Shown here piece by piece: positions 28,928 through 37,184 of a stretch of DNA of 64,000 nt. The notes under the pieces are model-generated. The model made no database searches and had not been told where the DNA came from. It saw only the letters and a list, made by a program, of their open reading frames with translations. The DNA is from Chlamydia caviae GPIC (lineage in GTDB: Bacteria > Chlamydiota > Chlamydiia > Chlamydiales > Chlamydiaceae). The position numbers and the translations under genes are program-made. The stretch's first letter is position 1; each line of letters begins with the position of its first letter. The stretch is taken from contig NC_003361.3 in assembly GCF_000007605.1 (NCBI RefSeq), positions 558,001-622,000 of the forward strand, given 5' to 3'.

Positions 28928-29541
28928 TTAATTAGAAGAGAATCTATAAGAGTCCTTCTTGTAATGGGAATAAATAACTTCTACAACATCTTCTGATGAA
29001 TCAACTAGGTGCAAATTTTTTGGACATGTATGGGTGTAGTGTAAGTTTTTCATCCACTCTACCAAAGGTCTCCAAAACTGTGTATCTACTAGGACAATAG
29101 GATTTGGGACTTCTTGACACCTAAAGTTATCTAAAGCAAAAAAGAGCTCGCTTACCGTTCCCAGCCCTCCAGGAAAGACGATACAGCCTGAAGAATTTCC
29201 GATCATCCCTTGTAGGCGATGGGAAATATGGGAGACCTGACAATAATTTCATTAGCGGCTTTCATAATTCCGAGCCCAGATCCAGTAACTACGGAATAAC
29301 CATTTTTAGCTAATGAGAGACTTATATTTTGAGCCTTGTGATAATTTTCATCCGTAGGGGAGGATCCACCTGCTACAACTATCCATGGACCCCGCCCTTG
29401 ATAAAATTGAGATGAGGAGATGATTTGTTCACAATCATTAATATGCTTAGCTTCCCAAACCTGAGAAAATGCCTCTGATGCAGGGGCGGACATTAACAGG
29501 GCGAAACAAATAAACCGCGCTTCACAAAAAACTAATTTCAT
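28928..29541 (-). pseudogene. Broken LOG-family (lysine-decarboxylase-like) gene with N-terminal signal peptide
   Basis: Two overlapping reading frames together resemble one LOG-family protein (cytokinin-riboside phosphoribohydrolase/nucleotide-binding fold). The 5' part (29541-29203, 112 residues) has a signal-peptide-like start and the block VVTGSGLGIMKAANE; the 3' part (29206-28928, 92 residues) has the family hallmark FPGGLGTVSELF. Between them the normal stretch of several dozen residues is missing and the frame shifts. In the frame of the 3' part the sequence upstream reads VSHISHRLQGMIGNSSG back to a stop, so family-like sequence continues past its ATG. This fits a deletion with frameshift, although coupled translation through the ATGA overlap cannot be excluded. 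Confidence 0.75.
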
Positions 29542-29656
29542 AATTAAAACATACTATTTTGCAGTTAAAGCGCAGCATCTTAATTATCTTGAATCATAAA
29601 AGTCTATTTTAATTATAAGATATCGTGTTATAACACACTCCTATTTCAAAGGTGCG

Positions 29657-29734
29657 ATGAATCCTATATCGGCAACCTTTCTTTACAATCTATTAACTGG
29701 CAATCTGGGGATTAAAAACGTCCTATGCGAATAA
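29657..29734 (+). CDS. Possible 25-codon leader peptide overlapping the ubiA start
   Basis: ATG at 29657 has AAAGGTG just upstream and opens a 25-codon frame (starting MNPISATFLYNLL) whose stop at 29732-29734 lies 7 bases inside ubiA. The ubiA ATG itself has no clear ribosome site, so translational coupling through this leader is conceivable. It may also be chance. Confidence 0.3.
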   Translation: MNPISATFLYNLLTGNLGIKNVLCE

Positions 29735-30615
29735 AGTATTTCAACCAATTGTTAAGCATGAAATATGCTCTATTTTCGGCCATATTTCTATCTGCGACCA
29801 CAGTATTTGCTTGTACATTCCCTGAAATTTCCCCAGACTTTTCTAAGAAAGGGTGGGTGACATTACTGATAGGAGGGTTTGCTTTTTTCTGTGCGAGAAC
29901 AGTGGGAATTTTGGTAAATCAGATCATTGATCACGCTATAGATAAGAAAAACCCAAGAACCTCTTTTAGGGTATTACCTTCAAAAAAGCTCTCATTCAAC
30001 TTCGTTTCATTTGTTGCAGCCCTAGCTTCGCTCTTCTTTGTCATTCTATGTATGTTTTTAAATAAGGAATGTACCTGGCTAGCTTTAGTCTCTACTATTC
30101 TTATGGTTGTTTATGCTTATGCAAAACGCGTGACTTACTTATGTCATTGGATACTGGGGTTAATTTATTATCTGGCAATTCTTATGAATTTTTATGCCTT
30201 ATCCTCAGGCCCTCTTTCTTTGAAGATGTTTACCATAGTTTCTTTATGGGGGATAACAGCAGCAATGATCATCGCTGCGAACGATATTATCTACGCTATT
30301 CAGGATTTAGATTTCGATAGAGAAGAAAAGCTCTACAGCATTCCTGCATGTTTTGGAAAAGAAAAGGCTATCCGCATTGCTTCGGGATGCTTAATCATTA
30401 GTTTAATATCTTATATAGTGATGTCTTTGCTTGCATCTTTCACTAAATTAGGTTGTGTATTATCTTTTTTCCCAGCCTTAGTCATTTGCAAGACTATGAA
30501 AAACTATCATGGGATGCATAAGAACAAAGCTAATTTTGAAAGATGTTTCTTTAGGGGAAATATTTACCTTGCTTTATCCTTTTTCGTCGTCATGGTAAGT
30601 TTATTACTTTCATAA
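29725..30615 (+). CDS. ubiA: UbiA-family prenyltransferase (menaquinone pathway, MqnP-like)
   Basis: Membrane prenyltransferase of 296 residues with about eight helices. The two Asp-rich motifs that bind the prenyl diphosphate through Mg2+ are NQIIDHAIDKKNPRT (around residue 72) and YAIQDLDFDREEKLYSIP (around residue 190). Chlamydiae make menaquinone by the futalosine route, so the acceptor is probably not 4-hydroxybenzoate and MqnP would be the better name; that is inference from the pathway. The next gene, ubiX, supplies the prenylated flavin for the following decarboxylation and lies 15 bases downstream. I recall CT219 as the orthologue. Confidence 0.9.
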   Translation: MRIKYFNQLLSMKYALFSAIFLSATTVFACTFPEISPDFSKKGWVTLLIGGFAFFCARTVGILVNQIIDHAIDKKNPRTSFRVLPSKKLSFNFVSFVAALASLFFVILCMFLNKECTWLALVSTILMVVYAYAKRVTYLCHWILGLIYYLAILMNFYALSSGPLSLKMFTIVSLWGITAAMIIAANDIIYAIQDLDFDREEKLYSIPACFGKEKAIRIASGCLIISLISYIVMSLLASFTKLGCVLSFFPALVICKTMKNYHGMHKNKANFERCFFRGNIYLALSFFVVMVSLLLS

Positions 30616-30630
30616 TGTTAATGGATACGC

Positions 30631-31209
30631 ATGAAACGTTATATTGTAGGCATCTCCGGAGCTTCTGGAATAGTCTTAGCTGTAAAGCTCATAGAAGAAC
30701 TATCTAAAATGCAACATGATGTTGAAGTCATTCTTTCTCCAGCAGCAATGAAAACCCTCTATTATGAGCTTGACACCTATTCTTTGCTGTCTTTAATTCC
30801 TGAAGAGAACCATCCCTATATTCATCAACACAACATCAAATCTATAGAGAGTAAATTAGCCTCAGGATCCTATCGCGTAGATGGTACTGTCATTGTTCCT
30901 TGTAGCATGGCAACATTAGCAGCTCTTTCGGTGGGATTGGGGGACAACCTATTAAGAAGAGTCGCTGATGTTGCTCTAAAAGAACGTAGGAAATTGATTT
31001 TAGTTCCTAGAGAAAGCCCCTTACATGCGATTCATTTGGAGAACTTACTCAAACTATCTCAAAATGGAGCTATTATTCTTCCTCCTATGCCCATGTGGTA
31101 CTTCAAACCACAAACAGTCGAGGATATTACTAAGGATATTGTTGGTAAAATTCTATCTTTACTAGACGTAGAAAGTGACTTAGAAAAAGTTTGGGTAAAC
31201 CCAGCCTAG
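30631..31209 (+). CDS. ubiX: Flavin prenyltransferase UbiX
   Basis: Makes prenylated FMN, the cofactor of UbiD-type decarboxylases. The product has 192 residues, normal length. Family blocks include VGISGASGIVLAVKLIEEL at the start, PCSMATLAALSVGLGDNLLRRVADVAL in the middle (given here as one continuous family region), and LVPRESPLHAIHLENLLKL near the end. It is the second gene after the ubiA homologue and converges on the YitT gene with a 4-base overlap. Confidence 0.95.
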   Translation: MKRYIVGISGASGIVLAVKLIEELSKMQHDVEVILSPAAMKTLYYELDTYSLLSLIPEENHPYIHQHNIKSIESKLASGSYRVDGTVIVPCSMATLAALSVGLGDNLLRRVADVALKERRKLILVPRESPLHAIHLENLLKLSQNGAIILPPMPMWYFKPQTVEDITKDIVGKILSLLDVESDLEKVWVNPA

Positions 31210-32099
31210 TTGGCGCGTTTACCGTTGATTACTTCATGAAGATTTTCAATCGCAATAAATGCGTAAGGATCTTCTCTGTGGACGATTTCTTTAAGTTGTG
31301 AAAGCTGCAAACGCTCGACAACAATATAAAGAATATGCCTTTGTTCTCCAGAATAGCCACCTTCAGCATGGATATACGTAAGACCAACTCCCAAATTCTC
31401 CATAAGGATATGGCCGAGTTTTCTTGGAGAAGAGGTGATGATCGTGACGGATTTTGTATCTTCAAGGCCCAAAATCACCATATCCATAACCTTTGTAGCA
31501 ATACCATAGGTTAAGAACGAGACAAACGCTGTGTGCCAATTTTGATAAACGATCCCTGCTAATGCAAAAATGAAAAAGTTGGCAAAAAGGATAACTTGAC
31601 CAACAGTATATCCTCTTTTTTTATTGATAATGATTCCTAAAATCTCCGTACCATCCGTAGATCCTCCATGACGGATAATCAAACCGCACCCCACCCCGAT
31701 AATGGCACCGCCGAAAACCACGGTTTCCAGTTCGGATCCCTTAAAAACGATAGGGTGGAATCCAAACCATACAGGTAGAGAATCAATGAGCCATAAGGCG
31801 CAAGAAAAGACAATAACGGCAGTCATCATCTGAATAACGAAATACTTGCCAATCTGTTTGAAAGCCAAGATAACGAAAGGTAGGTTAAATAATATCAAAC
31901 AAAAAGGAAGGTACTTATGACCAAAGAAATGGGAGGCAATAAGAGATAGTCCTACGATGCCGCCGTCAATAAGCTCATTAGGTACTAAAACCATTTGAAC
32001 GCCGCAAGCAGCAAGAAACCCTCCAAGAATAAACCAACTTAAGGTCTTGGAAAAGTACAGAGGAAAGCTAAACTTCGTTAAACGAGTTCCATGGGGCAT
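31206..32099 (-). CDS. YitT-family membrane protein (DUF161/DUF2179)
   Basis: Predicted inner-membrane protein of 297 residues with five or six helices followed by a cytosolic DUF2179 domain (LGVGLTYIHAEGGYSG, DPYAFIAIENLHEVING). A longer frame from 32180 would run through the tRNA-Asp gene; the ATG at 32099 with AGAGG 6 bases upstream is the true start. The family's substrate is not established. It lies just downstream of tRNA-Asp on the same strand. I recall the orthologue as CT221. Confidence 0.9.
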   Translation of the reverse strand: MPHGTRLTKFSFPLYFSKTLSWFILGGFLAACGVQMVLVPNELIDGGIVGLSLIASHFFGHKYLPFCLILFNLPFVILAFKQIGKYFVIQMMTAVIVFSCALWLIDSLPVWFGFHPIVFKGSELETVVFGGAIIGVGCGLIIRHGGSTDGTEILGIIINKKRGYTVGQVILFANFFIFALAGIVYQNWHTAFVSFLTYGIATKVMDMVILGLEDTKSVTIITSSPRKLGHILMENLGVGLTYIHAEGGYSGEQRHILYIVVERLQLSQLKEIVHREDPYAFIAIENLHEVINGKRAN

Positions 32100-32121
32100 T
32101 TTCAACCTCTGATTGAATGTT

Positions 32122-32195
32122 CGCGAGAGACGGGGCTTGAACCCGCAACTTCCGCCTTGACAGGGCGGTGCTCTAACCAATTGAACTACTCCCGC
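32122..32195 (-). tRNA. tRNA-Asp (anticodon GTC)
   Basis: A complete cloverleaf reads on the minus strand: acceptor GCGGGAG/CTCTCGC, anticodon arm CCGCC-CTGTCAA-GGCGG with GTC, T-loop GTTCAAG, and discriminator G as expected for Asp. CCA is not encoded. It is 3 bases downstream of tRNA-Val. Confidence 0.96.
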
Positions 32196-32198
32196 AAA

Positions 32199-32271
32199 TG
32201 GACACGACAGGATTTGAACCTATGACCCCCTGTGTGTAAGACAGGTGCTCTAACCGCTGAGCTACGCATCC
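32199..32271 (-). tRNA. tRNA-Val (anticodon TAC)
   Basis: Minus-strand cloverleaf with acceptor GGATGCG/CGTGTCC, D-arm GCTCAGCGGTTAGAGC, anticodon arm CCTGT-CTTACAC-ACAGG with TAC, T-loop GTTCAAAT and discriminator A. It sits immediately upstream of tRNA-Asp, so both are probably one transcript. Confidence 0.96.
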
Positions 32272-32461
32272 AAACAAGATTAGGTGTACACATTAGCAGA
32301 AGAAATAGTTTAATCACAACCATTTTTAATCCGATAATAAAGAAAGCCCAACGTTTTAAGTGAATGCTTGAGGTGAGAATGATTTTTTTGTCCCCAAAGA
32401 TAAGTCTTAGGGGATTTTCTAGAATATTTTAATGGGATAAGAGAATTTATATATTAAGAAA

Positions 32462-32484
32462 TTAGGGCCAGAAACTGACCCTAA
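32462..32484 (-). terminator. Intrinsic terminator after the signal-bearing surE
   Basis: On the minus strand TTAGGGTCAG pairs with CTGGCCCTAA (one T-G pair) over a 3-base loop and is followed by TTTCTT, 17 bases after the stop at 32502. The space on to the tRNA genes (32272-32461) shows no gene. Confidence 0.82.
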
Positions 32485-32501
32485 AAAATGAGAGTTAGGG
32501 A

Positions 32502-33449
32502 TTAATTTTCCATACCTAAACTATTTGCAAAATCATAAAACCCTACTTGCAACTGCTCGAATTCTTCCAAAGAAAAAGTTGCTAAAGGAGAAGTTGTTGC
32601 CATTACAGGAGATACAGCAATATAGCTAGCTCTCAGAGTTTGCCATTCCTCAGAAGGAATCTCCTCTACTATCTTAGGACCACCACTGAGTTTAAAGATT
32701 TTAGAATCCCCATCACAAAATAGAAAGTGGGGAACTCCGCAGGAATATTCTGGTCCAGTAGTGACAAATCGCATACCTTTCCAACGCTCGTTGCTTGCTG
32801 GAAAATTGACATTTAGAGCCACAGGATGTGGCGCGAAAGGTAAGGATAGAGCATATAGAGATAGGGATTTTAGCATTTCTGGGATATCAAAATTCTTCTC
32901 CTGGAAAAAACTAAAGTTCCCCTCTTGAGAAAGTGCTACCGCAGGAACTCCACATAGAGTAGATTCTATAGCAGCTCCAAGGGTCCCGGAATAAAAAACA
33001 TGCCGTCCTGCATTAGATCCGCGATTAATTCCGGACAATACGAGGTCAGGCAATTCATCTTTAAACAGATACGCTAAAGCGATTCTCACACAATCTACAG
33101 GAGTTCCAGAAACAGACCAGGCGCCTGCAACAGGCAGAGGATAATCGTATGGTTGTAAAATCACGGGTTCATGAAAAGTCATTGCCATGCTTTTCGCAGA
33201 TTGTTCTGTTTTAGGGGCGACTATATACAGATCAGCAAAATCAGCTTTTAATAAATTAGATACTAATAGCGTCATTCCTGGAGCGAAAATACCGTCATCA
33301 TTGGTTAATAAAATCTTTAGTCTTTTTTCGCACTGCTCAGACAGCTCTGAAACACTAGCTGCTTTTTCTTTAGAGAAAGCGGTTGTTAAAGGAAGACACA
33401 TTAACAATGCGCAAAAAAGATGCCGAGCTCTAAAAAAATACTTTTTCAT
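32502..33449 (-). CDS. surE: SurE-family phosphatase with an N-terminal signal peptide
   Basis: Nucleoside-monophosphate/exopolyphosphate phosphatase of the SurE family. Unlike ordinary cytosolic SurE, the 315-residue product starts with a signal-peptide-like stretch ([20 protein letters not shown], then TTAFS) and a linker, and the SurE domain begins at about residue 43. Metal ligands Asp51 and Asp52 are in LLTNDDG, and [17 protein letters not shown] carries the active-site Asn. All catalytic motifs look intact. A second, signal-less copy lies at 33691-34530 on the same strand. If exported, it would act in the periplasm on nucleotides. The signal is very similar to that of the LOG remnant at 28928-29541. 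Confidence 0.88.
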   Translation of the reverse strand: MKKYFFRARHLFCALLMCLPLTTAFSKEKAASVSELSEQCEKRLKILLTNDDGIFAPGMTLLVSNLLKADFADLYIVAPKTEQSAKSMAMTFHEPVILQPYDYPLPVAGAWSVSGTPVDCVRIALAYLFKDELPDLVLSGINRGSNAGRHVFYSGTLGAAIESTLCGVPAVALSQEGNFSFFQEKNFDIPEMLKSLSLYALSLPFAPHPVALNVNFPASNERWKGMRFVTTGPEYSCGVPHFLFCDGDSKIFKLSGGPKIVEEIPSEEWQTLRASYIAVSPVMATTSPLATFSLEEFEQLQVGFYDFANSLGMEN

Positions 33450-33690
33450 GAAACTACTCGTTTATTTAAATCAAAGCCGAGAAAAGTAAACAGAAGAGTT
33501 ATAAATAGCCATAAAAAAATAGCTACATACGTTTGAATTTTTAGATCTTAGCAAAGCAAAGAGGAAGGAAAATGAAGGGTATTTGCAATAGAATTGCTTA
33601 TAATTTTAAGAGAAATTTATGAAGCAGATAACCCTTAAACTATTCTGAAAATAGTCGTCGACAGGGAATACCTACTTCGCTTGATTTTTT

Positions 33691-34530
33691 TTAAACGTCA
33701 AACAACCTGGTATCAGCTTCAGAGCACATAAATTCTTGGAAAGTTTCTTGTAGTTGTTGAAATTCTGATTCGCTAGTTAAAGCTAATGGGGAGTTTCTTA
33801 CTAACAAAGGAACAACGGTAATATAGTTGTCTAAAAGACAACGGCATTCCTCAGAAATATCTTCATCCATGACGACCTGACAATCACTTAAGGAAAAACT
33901 TTTGCGTTTCCCATCACTACTTAAAAGTTTAGGCAAACCACAAGCAAACTCTTTTCCTGTAGCAACAAGCCGCATACCTTTCCATGGTTCATTGCGTTCG
34001 CTAGCAGGGAAATTCACGTTAAAACCCGTGACAACAGGGAAAGGATTTGATAAAGCATAGAAGGATAGCTTTCTAAGCAGCTCAGGAGCAGAATCTGTTT
34101 GAAAGAAAGAAATGTGTTGCTCCTGAGAAAAAGCTATAGAAGGGACGCCAGATAAAATGGCTTCCATAGCGGCACCGGCGGTTCCAGAGTAAAAGATATT
34201 TCTTCCCGCATTAGATCCATGATTGATTCCTGACAATACAAGATCAGGGAAGGAATCATAAAACAAATCCCCTAGGGCAAGTTTAACACAATCTACAGGG
34301 CTCCCGGAGACTGCCCAAGCACCTGCAACCTCCTGTGGATAATCAACGCTTTCGATAGATACAGGTTGGGTATAGGAAAAGGACATGCTTTTCCCTGACT
34401 GTTCTGTGCTGGGAGCCACTACATACAGATCAGCAAAATCAGCCTTTAGCAAGTTAGAGACTAAAAGACTCATCCCTTTTGCTGAAATACCATCGTCATT
34501 AGTTAATAGAATCTTTAATCTTTTGCTCAT
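33691..34530 (-). CDS. surE: SurE 5'-nucleotidase, cytosolic copy
   Basis: SurE-family phosphatase of 279 residues without a signal peptide, starting at once with the domain ([12 protein letters not shown]; metal ligands Asp12 and Asp13). [17 protein letters not shown] is present. It is closely similar along its length to the signal-bearing copy downstream, so the pair arose by tandem duplication. This copy has the normal SurE layout and is the likely orthologue of C. trachomatis CT218. The 241-base gap to the other copy shows no gene and no clear terminator. Confidence 0.93.
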   Translation of the reverse strand: MSKRLKILLTNDDGISAKGMSLLVSNLLKADFADLYVVAPSTEQSGKSMSFSYTQPVSIESVDYPQEVAGAWAVSGSPVDCVKLALGDLFYDSFPDLVLSGINHGSNAGRNIFYSGTAGAAMEAILSGVPSIAFSQEQHISFFQTDSAPELLRKLSFYALSNPFPVVTGFNVNFPASERNEPWKGMRLVATGKEFACGLPKLLSSDGKRKSFSLSDCQVVMDEDISEECRCLLDNYITVVPLLVRNSPLALTSESEFQQLQETFQEFMCSEADTRLFDV

Positions 34531-34593
34531 AAAATTACCGGAAAATAAATCTTGCTATAAAGATTTTAGCAAGAATGATTTATAAAAACATGT

Positions 34594-35337
34594 TTAATTG
34601 GTTTTAATTTTTTGGGCTTTTGATAAACCGTGTTGCTCAATTGCTAAAGCAATATTATGTCGCGCTTGAGGGAAAACATCTTCCAGCAACTTTAAAGCGG
34701 ATTCCGTTTTTGTTCTTAAGGAGACAACGGGGCAGCGGCAGGTAACACGAGCGAACCCACTTTCTTTAGCAAACTTACGTATCCATGATTCAGGAGTAAG
34801 AATCAAGGGGCGTAAGATTGTAATATCAAAATGTACCATATCTAAAACAGGCAGCATACCTGCAAACTCTGCTTTATGTAAAAGGTTCATTAAAGCCGTC
34901 TGCACTACATCGTCTCGATGGTGTCCAAAAGCTACCGCAGTAGCACCAAGCTCTTTTGCCGCTTGGAAAAGTAGGCGTCTTCTAACTTGCGAGCATGAAT
35001 AGCATTCTGGAACTTCAGGATCATAAGGAGAGGCTATCGACGTAAAAGGGACCTGAATTTTATCACAGATATTAGCTAGGTATTGTTGGCTAACTTCTGC
35101 ACCACAGGAATATTTCCCGCCGATATTGACAGCATAAAGATCGAGCTCGGGGAACCCCCTTCCTGAAATCGCCTTAAGCATTAAAAGTAAAGAAAGGCTG
35201 TCTTTACCACCGCTAAGAGCCACAACGATCTTAGTGTGATTTTCTAACATAGAATAGGTGTACAAAGCCTTGCGGACCAAACTTTCTATGCGTTTGCCAG
35301 CTTTAATCCAAGGGGGTTGTAAGTGTAGAATAGACAT
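34594..35337 (-). CDS. ttcA: PP-loop ATPase, TtcA-like tRNA thiolation enzyme
   Basis: ATP-pyrophosphatase of 247 residues. The PP-loop SGGKDS is at residues 42-47. The pair of cysteines in ECYSCSQVRRRLL corresponds to the CxxC-(S)RLRR motif of TtcA, which makes 2-thiocytidine at tRNA position 32 using an iron-sulfur cluster. FGHHRDDVVQTALMNLLH is the second family block. TilS would be longer and would lack the CxxC. It lies 64 bases upstream of surE on the same strand. I recall CT217 as the orthologue. Confidence 0.85.
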   Translation of the reverse strand: MSILHLQPPWIKAGKRIESLVRKALYTYSMLENHTKIVVALSGGKDSLSLLLMLKAISGRGFPELDLYAVNIGGKYSCGAEVSQQYLANICDKIQVPFTSIASPYDPEVPECYSCSQVRRRLLFQAAKELGATAVAFGHHRDDVVQTALMNLLHKAEFAGMLPVLDMVHFDITILRPLILTPESWIRKFAKESGFARVTCRCPVVSLRTKTESALKLLEDVFPQARHNIALAIEQHGLSKAQKIKTN

Positions 35338-35464
35338 GGAAAAATAGTAAAAGGATAGAACAAAGCTTGCAATACAATCTTAATTTATAGGAAAACTTGT
35401 AATTGGTTTTTATCCCTATCTTATTTAAACTTTCCTTTAAATGCTTCGCTTTGATAAGGATTAC

Positions 35465-35950
35465 ATGTCAAAAAAAATTAATAGAAATGATCCATGCCCA
35501 TGCGGCTCTAATAAGAAATATAAGCAATGCTGTCTTGCTAAAGAAAGTCAATCCGCACGTTATACTTCTGAAGGCAAGTTTAAGTTTTCTGCACAAGTGC
35601 TTCCTTCGGGACAAGAAGGCAGTAGCTGCACACAATTATTTCAGCGTCTTTCTGAAAGCTTAACATCTGAGCAAAAGCAAGCGGTTAATAAGTACCACGA
35701 AATTACTAAGAACAAAACGACGCCTGGGAAGAAAACTATAAAAAAAGCGCAGGCTGAAGAAGAGCGTTTAGTTTCTGAGCAACTTAAGAAGCATAATTTT
35801 CAAGTTATGGAAACAAATCTCTCTGCAGATGCTCTAGCTGGACAGATGAATCAAGACACGTCTTTTGTTTCTGAAGACTTCATTCCTACACAAGAAGACT
35901 ATCGTATAGCAGAAAATACCGATTCTGACTTGGAAGAAAATAACCAATAG
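35465..35950 (+). CDS. SEC-C zinc-motif protein, unknown function
   Basis: Small charged protein of 161 residues whose N-terminus NDPCPCGSNKKYKQCC is a SEC-C zinc-binding motif, like the SecB-binding tail of SecA. The rest is Lys/Glu/Gln-rich and probably disordered or helical, with an acidic end. ATG at 35465 is the start because AAGG lies 5 bases upstream and the motif begins ten residues later; a frame from 35441 only adds a non-family stretch. Stand-alone SEC-C proteins are common, and their role is mostly undefined. Confidence 0.8.
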   Translation: MSKKINRNDPCPCGSNKKYKQCCLAKESQSARYTSEGKFKFSAQVLPSGQEGSSCTQLFQRLSESLTSEQKQAVNKYHEITKNKTTPGKKTIKKAQAEEERLVSEQLKKHNFQVMETNLSADALAGQMNQDTSFVSEDFIPTQEDYRIAENTDSDLEENNQ

Positions 35951-36017
35951 CGTATAAATTGATTTCCTATTGATTGATAAAGCGTTCTATTCGAAGCAAT
36001 AGGTTTCCCAAGTTTTC

Positions 36018-36090
36018 GCTGGAGTAGCTCAATTGGCAGAGCATTCGATTTGTAATCGAACGGTTGAGGGTTCAAGTCCTTTCTCCAGCA
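36018..36090 (+). tRNA. tRNA-Thr (anticodon TGT)
   Basis: Complete cloverleaf: acceptor GCTGGAG/CTCCAGC, D-arm GCTCAATTGGCAGAGC, anticodon arm TTCGA-TTTGTAA-TCGAA with TGT, T-loop GTTCAAGT, discriminator A. It is followed after 6 bases by tRNA-Tyr. Confidence 0.96.
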
Positions 36091-36096
36091 TTTTTT

Positions 36097-36179
36097 GGGG
36101 GTGTCGCATAGCGGTCAATTGCATCGGACTGTAAATCCGACTCCTTACGGATACGTTGGTTCAAATCCAGCCACCCCCA
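36097..36179 (+). tRNA. tRNA-Tyr (anticodon GTA)
   Basis: A class II tRNA of 83 bases with acceptor GGGGGTG/CACCCCC, anticodon arm TCGGA-CTGTAAA-TCCGA with GTA, a long variable arm (CTCCTTACGGATAC) and T-loop GTTCAAAT. The tail-fibre-like operon begins 160 AT-rich bases downstream. Confidence 0.95.
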
Positions 36180-36339
36180 ACCTCTTCTCTATTCCTTTCT
36201 TTTTTCCATCTTTTTATTTTTATTACCAATTTAATTATTAAAAGTTAATTTTTTTAAAATAAGTTAACTAAGTGTAATTAAAATTGACCTATATTTTATT
36301 ATCTGATTTTTATTAGAAAAAATTATAATAAAATAATAA

Positions 36340-37182
36340 ATGAGCACTTCTAATTCTAATAACAATAATAATGATTGCTATTTCTCTGTAGATTCTATTT
36401 TTGAAGAGGATGTTGTTGCTGGAAATGTACAAACCAACGACACCAAAGCCAATTCGATAGTTTCTACAAATAGCTTTTCTGTAACTACGCCGGGGAATGC
36501 TTCTTTTAAAGGAGCTATAAATGCTTCCGGTCTTACATCAGCTAACGCACTTAAAATAGAGAACACACAAAGCACTGCTTCCATAGATTTGCATGGCAAT
36601 AGACTCAGTAATGTCGCTCGCCCTACTCATGATTCTTCACCGGTTCCTGCAAACTATGTGCGTTCTCCAGAATATTTTTTCTGCTCACTCAACCAATACG
36701 GAAGAATCTACATCAATTCATCAACACCTATCCCAATTATAGGACCAGATAGGATCGTATACCAATCTCACAGCATTTTTTCTCATATACGATTCGTTGA
36801 CTACGTAAAACACTCTGTTAAGTCGGTTACATATCCAGGAACTCAATGGGTGCAATTGCTAAGCAAAGGGATCTATATGATAGATTTCGGAATTAATAAG
36901 CGTTGGGGTTGGGATAATGGTTGGGGATCGGATGTTGCCCTAGAAGATGCCGATGGTACGATTTATAGCAACAATACTATCTATAGTGGCGGGGGCTATG
37001 CAGACCAAGCTGCTTTAAGCACAGCAGTAAATATTAAAAATCCTCCCGCCGATCCGAACTCTGCAATACTTAATCAGAGCAACTTATCAAAATCTCTATT
37101 TTCTGCACGTCTCGCAGGAAATGGTGCAGCATTAAGCGGATTTTATTTCGGTATCATTTTTTACCCCGAGGATAATGGATAA
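36340..37182 (+). CDS. Tail-fibre-motif protein A of an accessory three-gene operon
   Basis: Not a recognised chlamydial family. The 280-residue product has an Asn/Ser-rich start, an N-terminal region of short beta-like repeats (ANSIVSTNSFSVTTPGNASF), then SIDLHGNRLSNVARP and PANYV at residues 81-107, a degenerate copy of the phage tail-fibre motif (GDIDMxxxxIxGLxxP...DAxxxxYV). The C-terminal 150 residues alternate beta strands and aromatic residues (GIYMIDFGINKRWGW, GFYFGIIFYPED), like a C1q/TNF-type jelly roll. No signal peptide and no good ribosome site are visible. Two more genes of the same layout follow within 2 and 6 bases. A trimeric fibre or adhesin is the inference. Confidence 0.7.
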   Translation: MSTSNSNNNNNDCYFSVDSIFEEDVVAGNVQTNDTKANSIVSTNSFSVTTPGNASFKGAINASGLTSANALKIENTQSTASIDLHGNRLSNVARPTHDSSPVPANYVRSPEYFFCSLNQYGRIYINSSTPIPIIGPDRIVYQSHSIFSHIRFVDYVKHSVKSVTYPGTQWVQLLSKGIYMIDFGINKRWGWDNGWGSDVALEDADGTIYSNNTIYSGGGYADQAALSTAVNIKNPPADPNSAILNQSNLSKSLFSARLAGNGAALSGFYFGIIFYPEDNG

Positions 37183-37184
37183 CC

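Noticed and set aside
32100..32180. N-terminal extension of the YitT protein
   Set aside because: It would translate through the tRNA-Asp gene; the ATG at 32099 has a good ribosome site.
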